Assembly (NCBI GenBank): GCA_030844895.1
Contig: CM061226.1
Location: 49,536,898 to 49,600,897, forward strand
DNA from: Ambrosia x helenae
Lineage: Eukaryota > Streptophyta > Magnoliopsida > Asterales > Asteraceae
Length of the DNA: 64,000 nucleotides
Direction: 5' to 3'
Below the pieces are notes generated by a model. The model was not told where the DNA came from, ran no database searches, and was given only the letters and a program-made list of their open reading frames with translations. The translations under genes and the position numbers were made by a program. Positions 31,724 through 42,455 of this stretch are shown in pieces. Numbering within the stretch: position 1 is the stretch's first letter; each line of letters opens with the position of its first letter.

Positions 31724-33726
31724 TGTGACACCCGTCGAAATCACTGGTCATATCCGTACATTAGTTACACGTACACATTGTGCATGACATCTCATATTAC
31801 ATGTTTTATTACAATTAAGCCATACAGGGTCTCAACAAGCCAATTTCAATGCTTACAGCTTAGCATTAGGTCTACTAGTAGGAGCAGTTTTATAACTAGT
31901 TGAGTAGTTATCATGAGCTATAGAGAGATCATACCAAAAACCCTAGTTTGGGAAACTCATACAATTGTACATAACATTTCAATTGTGATTCAATCAAGGA
32001 CAAAATCAAACAATGTCCATATACAAGGAATCACCCAAACACAACGCCCACATGTGACTATTAATACGATTAGTTAAAAATATATATATTGAACACACAA
32101 TAATATATTATTTTGTGGCACCTAAACACAACGCCCACATGTGACTATTAATACGATTAGTTAAAAATATATATATTGAACACACAATAATATATTATTT
32201 TGTGGCACCTAAACACAACGCCCACATGTGACTATTAATACGATTAGTTAAAAATATATGCAAGGAATCACCCAAACACAACGCCCATATGTGTGTATGT
32301 GCTTTCCAAAGTTGAACTCCTACACCTTTAATGAACCATCATTTCCATCACTAAGATTACACCCTAATTACTTAAACATTAGACCTTGTATTCATTCCAT
32401 GATAGTTGACTTACCAAAAATATGTAACCTCCATATACATACATATATACACGACATACATATACATATGTGTGTAGTGTTTGTGTCTTCCACTCTTACA
32501 CAAGTCCCTTCATTTTATTCTTCCACCAAGATTTCCTAAGACAATCTTTAGTCACCTCCATCACATTCCTAGACCTTACACTAATAAGGAAGGCATCTTA
32601 TGACATCTAGGAAAGTTCTAAGTTGACTTACCCCATTTGTAAACCAACTCTTCCACCATGATCCTACCATAATCTACCTAGGATTTCACTAATGTGACTA
32701 ATGAGCATGCTTATCATACATCAACCTTCGATGATTTAGACTAAACAATAACCTCCCAAACACCCTCAAATATTTCGGCCCACATACCCCCAAAGACAAG
32801 ATCCTACCACATCAATCCTAAGATGTTCCAAATCTAACAAACACTATGATCATCTAACATCAAATCCAAGGGAGTTGACTTATCCTAACCTCCAAACTAA
32901 TCCCCATTTTCGGCCCACTATAACCAAGAAAACATGCATGTGTCAAGTCCAAGATCTCTTCCTAATCTCACCAAAATCACCTTTACAAGATCTTAATCCA
33001 TATTTAGAAATATGCTCTCTTTCACCTTTCCTAAGTTATGATATCATGCCAATTTATATTTCTATATAAAGGGCCAAGGTTAGTGAGGTTTAGTGCACCA
33101 AAACAACTAACACACCACCTCCCTACCTCTCTCCCTCTCCCTTCTTGGCTCGCACTACCTGCACACCACCTCCGAACCCCCACTCGGCCAAACCACCATC
33201 ACAAACCACCACCCACACTCTAGTCATTACCAATATCCATTGACCTTCAAGGGACTCTTAGGGGTACAAGGAGCATAACCAAGTTGTACAAGGCCCCTAA
33301 CTCCCTCTTTTCTTTAGACACTAGGAGGTATAACATTTGTTTTCTCAAACTTGTGTCTTTATTTTCACATAGTCTTTTAAATACAAAGTTGTTCACTAGT
33401 ATGTTTACTCTTGTAACTAACCCAAACAAGTGAGTGAACTCATGCTTTAAAATACAATATGTTAGTTGGTAAAAGTATGTGTTTACACCCCCATAGGGCC
33501 GAAACATATATGGATATATATCCATCATGGCCAAAAATTTTATAAGAAAATTTTATGTTTTCTAACTCATTAACATAAGGCATGGTGTTGAAAGTTGTTA
33601 GTTTATGACAAAGCTTACCAAAAATCCATGTGTTTTCAAGAAAAGTAATATTTTGACATGAAATATTATTATTTTCACAAAGTTGTCAAGTTATGAAAAT
33701 AATAAGTTAAGCATACTTAAATATGG
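31724..33726 (+). repeat. Right LTR of element B, 3'-truncated
   Basis: It corresponds to the first part of the left LTR (through AAATATGG at about 22511) and then stops where the minus-strand LTR D begins. The missing continuation, starting TAGATCTATACACATG in the left copy, was not found elsewhere in the window. It differs from the left LTR mainly by an internal tandem expansion at 32041-32258. Confidence 0.85.
32041..32258 (+). repeat. 87-bp tandem expansion unique to the right LTR
   Basis: A unit beginning ACAACGCCCACATGTGAC recurs at 32041, 32128 and 32215, a period of 87 bases, the third copy being partial. The left LTR has a single copy (near 20899). The expansion therefore arose after the LTRs were formed and replaced part of the original sequence near 32250. 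Confidence 0.85.
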
Positions 33727-34324
33727 TGAAACACCCTAAACCTTTTTAGCCAAAAATACGCATCGGAAATACGAACCCGAAAATTTCTAGCTTTATAAAA
33801 ACATTCTCAAATGTTTGGAAAGCATATCTGCAAAATATTATATGTGTCACATCTTTCATTGTTTCTTATTATATTCAACACGACTCATCTTTATTAGGTT
33901 ACGTGATCGCGATCCCGTACAATCCGTTTCCTTACTCGATCTCCTACCATTCCTTTCTTTGTGAGGTAGACTAGACAACCTGCAACCACCTCATACTCGT
34001 TTCATTAGTTCATTAAGTGACTTCATGTAAATTAATCAAAATGTGGAAATAACATTCAAGAACACTTGATGATCATGACCAAACGCCTTTTGCAAGTTCG
34101 AATCTGAATTTCGGATCCTCACCTCTAACTTCCATGCCTTCGTACGTACATACCTTAATCTATATTACCATCCTCATCGCAAAAAGGTTCAAGCGTGTTC
34201 GGTTCTTCAGAATAGCTTGATCCTCCATCCGGCTCCAAAGTAGCGCACACCTAGTGTTGCACATCAACAAACCCTTTACACGGTTAAACAAGTTGAATAA
34301 AAGAAAACTGAATTCTAACAAGCC

Positions 34325-35218
34325 TTTCTAGTCTGAGGAAACCTCCTCTGCTCATTCTTCCTCTGGTCTGAGCAAATATCCTCTGCTCATTCTTCCTTTG
34401 GTCTAAACTATCCTCTGGTCTGAGCAAATATCATATGCTCATTCTTCCTCTGGTCTAAACTATCCTCTAGTCTGACCAAATATCCTCTACTCATTCTTCC
34501 TCTAGTCTAAACTATCCTCTGGTCTGAACAAATATCCTCTACTCATTCTTCCTCTGTTCTAAACTATCCTCTGGTCTGAACAAATATCCTCTACTCATTC
34601 TTCCTCTAGTCTAAACTATCCTCTAGTCTGAGCAAATATCCTCTGCTCATTCTTCCTCTGGTCTAAACTATCATCTGGTCTGAACAAATATCCTCTACTC
34701 ATTCTTCCTCTGGTCTAAACTATCCTCTGGTATGAGCAAATATCCTCTGCTCATTCTTCCTCTTGTCTAAACTATCATCTGGCCTGAACAAATATCCTCT
34801 ACTCATTCTTCCTCTGGTCTAAACTATCCTCTGGTCTGACCAAATATCCTCTGCTCATTCTTCCTCTAGTCTAAACTATCCTCTGGTCTGAACAAATATC
34901 CTCTACTCATTCTTCCTCTGGTCTAAACTATCCTCTAGTCTGAACAAATATCCTCTACTCATTCTTCCTCTGGTCTAAACTATCCTCTAGTCTGAGCAAA
35001 TATCCTCTGCTCATTCTTCCGCTGGTCTAAACTATCATCTGGTCTGAACAAATATCCTCTACTCATTCTTTTTCTGGTCTAAACTATCCCCTGGTATGAG
35101 CAAATATCTTCTGCTCATTCTTCCTCTGGTCTAAACTATCATCTGGTCTGAACAAATATCCTCTACTCATTCTTCCTCTGGTCTAAACTATCCTCTGGTA
35201 TGAGCAAATATCCTCTGT
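34325..35218. repeat. 52-bp minisatellite, about 17 copies, inside LTR D
   Basis: The unit contains TCCTCTGGTCTGAGCAAATA, then TCCTCTGCTCATTC and TTCCTCTGGTCTAAACTA, totalling 52 bases. Individual copies vary at a few positions (CTACTCATTC against CTGCTCATTC, GAACAAATA against GAGCAAATA). Some variants alternate or occur in short blocks, which suggests higher-order duplication. No unique spacers separate the copies. Confidence 0.9.
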
Positions 35219-36049
35219 TGACCCATTTATCCCAACTACTTTCATTATCGTATGGTGAACGATGCTTGTTCACTAACAATATCCATTCACTTGTCTTACT
35301 ATAAGTTACCATTTCATTCTTGTTTCCCATTCTAAATTAATACATAAACATGCATTTACTAAGCTAAGAGCTTAGTTCATAAGTCACTTACCTCAAGTCC
35401 TGCATGTTCTTCTTTGTTTCTTTGCCTCTTCTTGATCCATTAACCTTCCATGCTTGAGCCTATCTTGACGTGATCCACATCCTTTCATGTCATCATTCCC
35501 ACCATTCCGTTAGCATACATAACTATGCATACTATCAATCATATTACATTCACTTGTTCCCATGACTTTCATTAGTCAATTACTAATATGCACGTCACAT
35601 AATTAACTACCACCTTGTTTATCAAGCAAGCAATCCAACATACCATCATGTATGACACCTAGATAATCTAACATATATCACATGATCTCCTTAATAACAC
35701 AATCATGTTGGGTTGCCTAACCTTGTTAGTCATACATTGTTGACTTTTCAGAAAGTCAACTATCAAGTATACAACTTTCAATATTTAGATACATACATCC
35801 ATCTATATACTACTCCATATCAATTTTTACCCTAAACATTACATTAGCATGTTATAGGACACATATCATGATATGACTACTTTGGTGCACATAGAATTCA
35901 TTCGACACATACTAGCGCTTCCATGATACTACAATTAGCAATTACAAATCCAAGGTTAGCCAACATCATATAATACCAACACTTGGTGTGCATCATACTA
36001 TGCAAACATAGAATAAAACATCCTAACGCACACTTCTTACCAAATCATA

Positions 36050-36598
36050 TCTATACTACATTATAAAGAGGGAGACATGGGCAAATATGTCCAAAATGTC
36101 AAAGTTAAGATGGCATGTGAAAAGGCACAAGTACAAATCACTAAATTTTACCCACTTTCTTCCATTTATACCCCTACTCACAAACTCCAAAGCCAAATAT
36201 TCTCTTTAAATAAACGTTGCAAACAATTGTCTGCCAAGGAACGAGGTGAAGTGAAGAACAAATTGAACCACTTGCATAGTTTGTGTTGTAATGTCTAATT
36301 CTTAGTTTAGTATTCGGAAACCTTTAAACTTACAAATTCATCGTGTTCCCGCCGCGAAGCACGACACCCTACTATATGGCAAACAAAAAATAAAGACATT
36401 GTTGTGGGTGTGTCATGTGGCATTATGTTGTTGGTTTAAAAATGAAATTAACGAAATATGTGAATAGAGATAAGTGGACAAAAGTGTAACTACTCTTTAT
36501 ATAACCAAAAGTTACGTAGATAATGGTGCAAAAAAAAAATACAAGTTTGCTCCCATCTCACAAGAACGCCCCGCAGCAACGCGCGGGTTTCCCACTAG
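36050..36598 (+). mobile_element. Complete non-autonomous Helitron, 549 bp
   Basis: The element starts TCTATACTACATTATAAA and ends with a hairpin CCCGC-AGCAACGC-GCGGG followed after nine bases by CTAG. It lies between A (36049) and T (36599), the AT target used by Helitrons, with no target duplication. It encodes no Rep/helicase. A 73-codon frame at 36077-36298 starts at MGKYVQNVKVKMACE and resembles nothing I recognise. It is probably fortuitous. Confidence 0.9.
36571..36588 (+). other. 3'-terminal hairpin of the Helitron
   Basis: A 5-bp G+C stem (CCCGC/GCGGG) with an 8-base loop stands just upstream of the CTAG terminus. This is the usual termination signal for rolling-circle transposition. 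Confidence 0.85.
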
Positions 36599-37543
36599 TA
36601 ATTCAATAAATTCCCACATGAATACTCTTCTAATACAATCCTCATGTTAACCTACTATTAATTGTATCTATTATCATATTACTTTCATATTTGTCAAGTA
36701 TTGCATACAAATTCATACATCATGCTCATCTAGACATTTCTTCAAACATGTGGTGTGCGTACAACATTCTAAGCTCAATGGACAAGCTTCTAGTACACGC
36801 ATTCCACTAAAACGCATAGTCACCTCCAATCATGACCAATTTCCACATGCATATCATCAACTACACATTATTCCTACAATTGCATGGATTTACAACTAAT
36901 TTAGCAACATCAAAGTTCTAATGAAAACCCAATATCATCATCTTTTGCAAACAAGCAATTTCTAGTGATTAGCTCATCTCTAAACCATTAGAGATGATCA
37001 ATATCACTTACAATCAAGCAATAATACAAATTTAACATCATTTGCTCAAAACCCACATGTGGGGTTCGAACCCTACACGAATTTGGGGGTTAGGGTTCTT
37101 GCCAATGCTCAATCCTTGAAGATTAACCCTCTAGAACACACCCTTCATCCATTACTTCAATCTCTTGCATTAACTTCTTCAATTGAGGGATTATTAGGTT
37201 AGGTTTTTGGCTCAAGGATGCCCCTTTGGGGCTGAATACGTATGAACCCAATTGGGTCTTCTTGATCCTCTTATTTTGACCAAATAGTTATATTAATGGT
37301 CCCTCAAAATTTCCCTCCTTCCATTTTATTATGAAACTTAACTAACCAAGTTAATTCCTAGTGTTATTTACTTACATATTTAGATAACACTAACAAGGTT
37401 ATTTCCATATTGGAACATAGCCTACATTCTTATCATCATGTTTTATTATCCGTACGGGCTCATTCTACTATTTAATTCATCTTGTCATTTCTTATTCACG
37501 CCTAATAGCGTAAATAAGTGAAACGGATTTTCGGGATGTTACA

Positions 37544-37565
37544 AGTCTACCCCCTTAAAGAGGGT
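37544..37565 (-). other. Polypurine tract of element D
   Basis: On the minus strand CTCTTTAAGGGGGTAGACT directly precedes the LTR start TGTAACATCCC, and GGGGACGAAACCC lies just before it, as in many chromoviruses. It defines the orientation of D. Confidence 0.7.
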
Positions 37566-39051
37566 TTCGTCCCCGAAACCTCCCTCGTTACTACCATACC
37601 AGGAATTCTCTAGTTACTTATTTACTTATTCATTTCATTCAAAGTTTCATGCCACGTCGCAAGCCCACATATAGATTGTAAAAAAAATAACCTTACTTGT
37701 GGCAAAACATATTTCTATGTTTTGTTCTTACGCTCTTATATTACAAGAGGCCTATCGCATTTGTTAAGCATAATAAATCGATTAGTTACATATTCAACCC
37801 ATAAATCCTACTTAGTCTTTCATTCTTTCTTTAGTCACAAGGCGTCCATCTCGGGTTTACTACAATACTCCACTATTAGCATTCCTTCTAAATCCCTTCA
37901 ATCACATAATTAGTTAGACTATCTACATGCGTATATCCCAATCCTTAAATCGTGGTTATCACTTTCACAGCATACATACCATTTCATTCCCCGTTCATTC
38001 TCACTTAACTTGAGAGTTAGGCATAATTACATAGGAACCACTGAATCGGTACATCTACCATATACACCCCACCACTTTTGGTAAATTTTTAGAGCCTATC
38101 TATTCATGCTAATTTGTTTGTAAGTTCAATTCATGCATTACTCATAGTAGACACATATCTCATTGCTTAACAACCCTGGGTTTAAGCTAAAATTCATCAT
38201 CTTTTGACCTTTAAAAGTCAAACTTTCCAACTACATCATACTTGAGCTACCATTCATTCATACGTGGGTACTATTCAACATATCAATTTTTCTATTTAAC
38301 AATCACAAAATATCTAAATTTACTAACCTTCCTTTCACAACGTTAACCAACCATCCATACGTCGGCTTGACTTGTTCCTTCGCAAGTCCATACCATACTT
38401 AGATTGATTTAGTTCATTCACAACGAGTCCCAACTCGTTAACATCATGTCACCTATCATGTAGATTTCATCATATCCATAATTTGACTATCCGTATATAC
38501 AAGGTCATTGGTTAGACATATAGTTTGCATTCATAACAATTGTCTTTCAACAGTCCATGCAAAATTCTTTCACTTGGAATGTCTAATTATATACATCTTT
38601 CCTTTACAATTTCTTCTTTGTTGCATCAACAATTTCCAATTGGCTAAGCTTACTTCACGCAAATAGCCCTTCACGCCATCTTATTGATACTTGCTTTGCA
38701 ATTACTAATCCACTTGTTTAACTTTTTGAAAGTCAACCCATTAGTACATTTTTAAATATCTTTCCACAATTTGTTTCTATCGTTAGCTACCGTGTATTTC
38801 TACCCCCATCTATATATATAATATGGATATGGATATATGTATTATACATATTTATTCCTTTCGTCGGTCACACAACACATGTATCTCAACAAAATTATTA
38901 AACTACGTTCTTACCGACTAAGGTTGAAATGCTTATCAATTCTCTTTAACCCAACACTTTACTAGAAATAGTTGCCATTTTATTATGCTTTTAATTTCTT
39001 AAGGCACGTGCTTCTTAAAGGCATGATTACACACATCCAAGTGGCGTTTTG
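37566..39051. other. Non-coding stretch, probably the decayed interior of element D
   Basis: No retroviral domain or other gene is recognisable on either strand. Only short low-complexity frames occur. The sequence is A/T-rich and resembles the surrounding LTR composition. A TA/GGATAT-rich patch lies at 38811-38836. Confidence 0.4.
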
Positions 39052-39189
39052 CAGGTAGATGTTCAATTAAGAAACGAGGACTTGAGAATCGACACATACA
39101 GGTTTGGGGAATCTGGTGGTCAGCATGCAAATACTACTAATAGTGTTGTTAGGATTACACATATTCCATCGGGCAGCGCTAACGTATAA
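39052..39189 (+). pseudogene. Fragment of a class-I peptide chain release factor gene (plastid/mitochondrial RF1-like)
   Basis: One plus-strand frame reads QVDVQLRNEDLRIDTYRFGE and then SGGQHANTTNSVVRITHIPS before diverging to SANV-stop. This is the catalytic core of organellar release factor 1, with the universally conserved GGQ motif intact. Family members usually have S and G where F and E stand in RFGE, so it has decayed. TTTTGCAG directly upstream looks like a splice acceptor, so genomic DNA rather than cDNA was copied. No further exons were seen. It is a gene fragment, probably captured by a transposon, adjoining the MULE-like block. Confidence 0.8.
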
Positions 39190-39660
39190 AGCGTCTAAAC
39201 ATACGAAGCATACGAATCATCGATAGCCATTGGATTTAGGTGGTGGCAAGATGGTAATTAACCATCTTAATCATACTTTAGTTAAGCTAACCAGGGGTAA
39301 TTTAGGGAAAATGTGTTTTAATTTCCAGAAAATCGTAAGAACAGAGATTCACAATTGATCGAACGTAAAATCAAAACAAAATTATTTCAACAATTAAACA
39401 AAATAATTGAAACCGATTAACTGTTCCGAATCATTAAACAATCAAAACACATTGATTTGAATGAAAAAGAATTACTGGTTTGGAGAAAAAAAACAGAGCA
39501 TTGCATTCAATCGTTTTAAATCACATTAAACGTAATCAAAAAAACAATCAAACGCATATAATATACACAAAAACATACGATTTTGAAAAATATAATTACA
39601 ATTAAATAAAAAAATGGATTTCAAAAAGATTCAGATTAATAAAACACTTGAATACGTAAC

Positions 39661-39801
39661 AGACGCACTCATGTAACCTAACGTGCGTTAAACAAAGGCA
39701 TTGAATACTGGGTAAAATTTATATAAAACAGACGCACTCATGTAAAATCAAACGCACTATTGAAAATTCAGACGCCTTAAAGATCATGTTTTGGACGCAC
39801 T
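39661..39801 (+). repeat. GACGCACT motif cluster 1 (upstream of the 113-codon gene)
   Basis: Members are AGACGCACT at 39661, GACGCACT at 39731, AACGCACT near 39750, CAGACGCC near 39769 and GGACGCACT near 39793, all on the plus strand. The cluster lies about 270-410 bases upstream of the TATA box of the 113-codon gene. Confidence 0.75.
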
Positions 39802-40070
39802 TATAAAACACAAAAATTGGAAAACAGGTTATGTTCACTTTTATAAAATTGTAAAACGTAATGATTAAATTCTTCAACTTGCATATCTTATTAATTATAC
39901 AAAGATAATATGATTTGACTTCTGCAAAAAAAAATATTGCATGCTTATTTTAAATAATAAAAAACTTACAAAATCTAACTATATGATAAATATGATTTGA
40001 CTAGTAATAAATTTATATAAAATCTTTAGCTTAAATATTCAACTACCACTAACTAAATTTTCAATTTTAG

Positions 40071-40080
40071 CCTATATAAA
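40071..40080 (+). promoter_or_regulatory. TATA box of the 113-codon gene
   Basis: CCTATATAAACAC occurs about 50 bases before the ATG at 40128, followed by a short A-rich leader ending in an A-run. The spacing is right for a plant TATA promoter. Confidence 0.65.
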
Positions 40081-40127
40081 CACTAGAGAAAGAAGCATAT
40101 TGATTCATCTACAAACACAAAAAAAAA

Positions 40128-40469
40128 ATGGCTACAAACGACATAGATAATGCAATAAGCAACATGCAAGTGAAAACTGTAGTTATGGTTGACTGCATTT
40201 TAGAGGTGCAGGATGACCTAAACTCATCTTGTGTAGTAATGTCTGCACAAACTGAGGTTCAGACGCAGTACATGAAGAACTTGGATCTCATAGAAAAGTT
40301 GCTGCAGGAAGAGAAAACACCATTCACAGAGGAAGCTATCAAGCACCTACATACTCAGGCATCTTTTGACAACCTCATATGTGAGTCACTTAGCAACACA
40401 CAAGCATGCATCATGAAGAACATGGAATCCAAGCAAAAGGCAAGGGATGCAATCTTGGGTTCCCAGTGA
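40128..40469 (+). CDS. Small helical protein of unknown function, 113 aa
   Basis: The ORF begins MATNDIDNAISNMQVKTVV and ends KQKARDAILGSQ. The protein looks mostly helical, is polar with several cysteines (DCILEV, SSCVVM, ICESL, QACIMKN), and has no membrane segment, signal peptide or zinc-finger spacing I recognise. ATG context and a TATA box 50 bases upstream are good, and there is no internal disruption. This is remarkable in a window where almost every other frame is broken. It converges on the FAR1/MULE-like gene (3' ends about 370 bases apart) and sits between two GACGCACT clusters. It may be an accessory protein of the same mobile element, or an unrelated small gene. Confidence 0.55.
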   Translation: MATNDIDNAISNMQVKTVVMVDCILEVQDDLNSSCVVMSAQTEVQTQYMKNLDLIEKLLQEEKTPFTEEAIKHLHTQASFDNLICESLSNTQACIMKNMESKQKARDAILGSQ

Positions 40470-40638
40470 TGTTGATGATTTAATAATGGTTATTTTGGGC
40501 TTGTTTTGGGGTGGTGGTTTTTTGAAGATGTTTTAATAGTTTATGTGGTTGTTAGGTTGGTAGTGGTAGTGGTGGTGGTAATGGTAATGGTGATGGGGTT
40601 TATGTAACTGTTTTTTATGTTTTTGATATTAATGATAT

Positions 40639-40787
40639 GGACGCACTAATAGTTGTGTTATGAACGCACTTGTTGTTTTTATTTAAAACCGCTAATGTTT
40701 AAAACAGACGCGCTAATGTTTAAAACAGACGCACTCCTGTTTACTTGTATAATGTTCAGACGCACCCTGTGTACATTCAAACGCACT
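40639..40787 (+). repeat. GACGCACT motif cluster 2 (between the convergent genes)
   Basis: Copies include GGACGCACT at 40639, GAACGCACT at 40662, CAGACGCGCT near 40705, CAGACGCACT near 40726, CAGACGCACC near 40757 and AAACGCACT near 40779, all in the same orientation. The cluster occupies the shared intergenic space between the stop codons of the two convergent genes. Confidence 0.8.
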
Positions 40788-41596
40788 CATTAAAACAGTA
40801 ATATTTGCAAGTCAAAACATAATAAAAACTAAAAAAACATCTAAGACAACTCCTGGTCATCATCAGAAACTTCTAGGTCAATGTCTTCATCATCATCAAT
40901 GTCTTCTTCGACAATATGATCATTTTGTTCACCTTGCGGCTCGGTTGCAACACCATCCTTCGCGTGTTTTCATCGATCATGTCCACTCTCCCCACATATT
41001 GCACATTTCCTCTTCCTTTTGCCGGATCGACTAACCTGCTTTTCTTTGCTAGACTTTATGCGCTTCTGCTTTCCACGACCTTTGTTCTTGATACCATTCG
41101 GAAGTCGAATGGTGGGTTCCGCATTTGATGGTTTCTTATAACCAAGAAGAGAAGCATACCTATCATGCTTATTCTGATGACTAGGTCTCTTAAACCTGCC
41201 CTCATCAACCTTCTTAACCAACTCTTTGATTATATCATTAACCAAAGTCAACTCGGATAAATCTGCAATTAGTGTGTTTGCAAGATATTCACCGCCCAAA
41301 ACTATCTCCCGTGCAATACGTTTGGCTTCTTTCGTCTTGTCATCACCAAACTCTCCTGTTTCAAATGAATACTTGATTTCATTTGGTACTACATCTTTTA
41401 TCCACCTCCTCAAAATGTATCTTTTCGGGAATCTATAAACTTTCATGAACCTTAATACATAAAAAATATGCCTACACAGCAATTCGTACTGCTCGAACCT
41501 CCTACATGTACATAATGTAGTCACATCCTCAACCCCATCAACAACTTCCTTTTTGAACAGAACCTGTAAAACAGATAAAAATTTATAATGTTGACT

Positions 41597-41700
41597 TCAG
41601 ACGCACTCATAAGTAGGTTCAGACGCCTTAACTAATTTAAAAAACAAAATTTATATTAGTAAACTTTTGAACGCACTCATAACTAATTTAAACGCGCTAA
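41597..41700 (+). repeat. GACGCACT motif cluster 3 (in the third visible intron)
   Basis: Intron 41564-41727 contains CAGACGCACT near 41598, CAGACGCC near 41619, GAACGCACT near 41669 and AAACGCGCT near 41690, all plus-strand. Read in the gene's own direction these are AGTGCGTC words. Confidence 0.8.
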
Positions 41701-42329
41701 TCATAAAAAACCAAAAAAAAAATTTACCTCAATAAAGCCTTTACCATATGCTTGTGGATCATCAACAAAAATCTTTAAAAAACCTTCTCCATCAGCCCTC
41801 TGCATATGAACACTTATTAAACCTTCATAAGTGGCATATATTTCTTCCTGAATATCAAAGAAGATAGTCCGTGTAAAAATTTTAGCAGCCTCTTCCTCGA
41901 TAGGGTTCGTAGTCCAAAGATCAGGAACGGTATGTCTGGAATCATGGTCATTCTTCCTGTGATTGAATCTTTGACCTTCAAGGGACGTTTCAAAATGGTT
42001 GAAGAAATCAACAAGAGTCAACTGAGAATTTGCCACTTGACAATAAAAAATGATTCTCACTCTCGGATCTTGATGTTGTCCTCATTAGCCCAAACATAGG
42101 TTCATCCCGGTAAAAGGCAGGAATCCACATTGACCTCATATTAAACATGCCCGTCAACCAATCGTTCTCCTTTAGCTTGTAATCGACAATAAGTACACCC
42201 CACTCAAAATCAAATGTCTCCGGACTGATGGAGTCTGTCCAAACAATTGCACATATTCTCCTTTTGAACTCATCATCACTGCATAATGCACTACCAACCT
42301 ATAAAAAACAATATTTTGTTAAAATTTTA

Positions 42330-42455
42330 GAAGCACTAACATTAACATGTGTGAAACGCTATTAAACGCACTAACAGGTAAGTTTGGACGCATTCACTGA
42401 ATTATACATAAAACAACATAGTATTTAAATGCACTAATGTTAAACAGACGCATTC
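42330..42455 (+). repeat. GACGCACT motif cluster 4 (in the second visible intron)
   Basis: Intron 42299-42483 contains GAAGCACT near 42330, AAACGCACT near 42364, GGACGCATT near 42386, AATGCACT near 42428 and CAGACGCATT near 42445, more diverged than the other clusters but in the same orientation. The first visible intron (42743-42839) has none. Confidence 0.65.

Larger units (their letters stand above)
20581..33726 (+). mobile_element. Ty3/gypsy element B (Tekay-like), chimeric and right-truncated
   Basis: Related LTRs (20581-23710 and 31724-33726) enclose a leader ORF, a gag-pol that stops after RNase H (25099-28404), a foreign LTR remnant (28405-28978) and a second pol running from RT through integrase and a chromodomain-like tail (28979-31723). 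Two RT domains cannot belong to one original element, so the present structure arose from nested insertion followed by deletion, or from recombination between related elements. The right LTR is cut at 33727 by the minus-strand LTR D. Confidence 0.8.
33727..37543 (-). repeat. LTR of a minus-strand gypsy element D
   Basis: On the minus strand the LTR starts TGTAACATCCCGAAAATCC at 37543 and ends GGGTGTTTCA at 33727, with a purine-rich tract just outside 37543. The length of 3.8 kb includes a 549-bp Helitron and a ~0.9 kb minisatellite. It interrupts the right LTR of element B. The partner LTR and the coding region were not found. Confidence 0.7.

Noticed and set aside
21672..33223. Same short ORFs in both LTRs of element B (21672, 21835 and 32875, 33038)
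   Set aside because: They are duplicated because the LTRs are copies. They carry stops and substitutions freely and have no domain.
34325..35218. Regularly spaced repeats suggesting a CRISPR array
   Set aside because: The copies are directly adjacent 52-bp units without unique spacers, in plant LTR DNA. It is a minisatellite.
36077..36298. 73-codon gene inside the Helitron
   Set aside because: No homology recognised, no promoter, and the frame overlaps typical non-coding Helitron 5' sequence.
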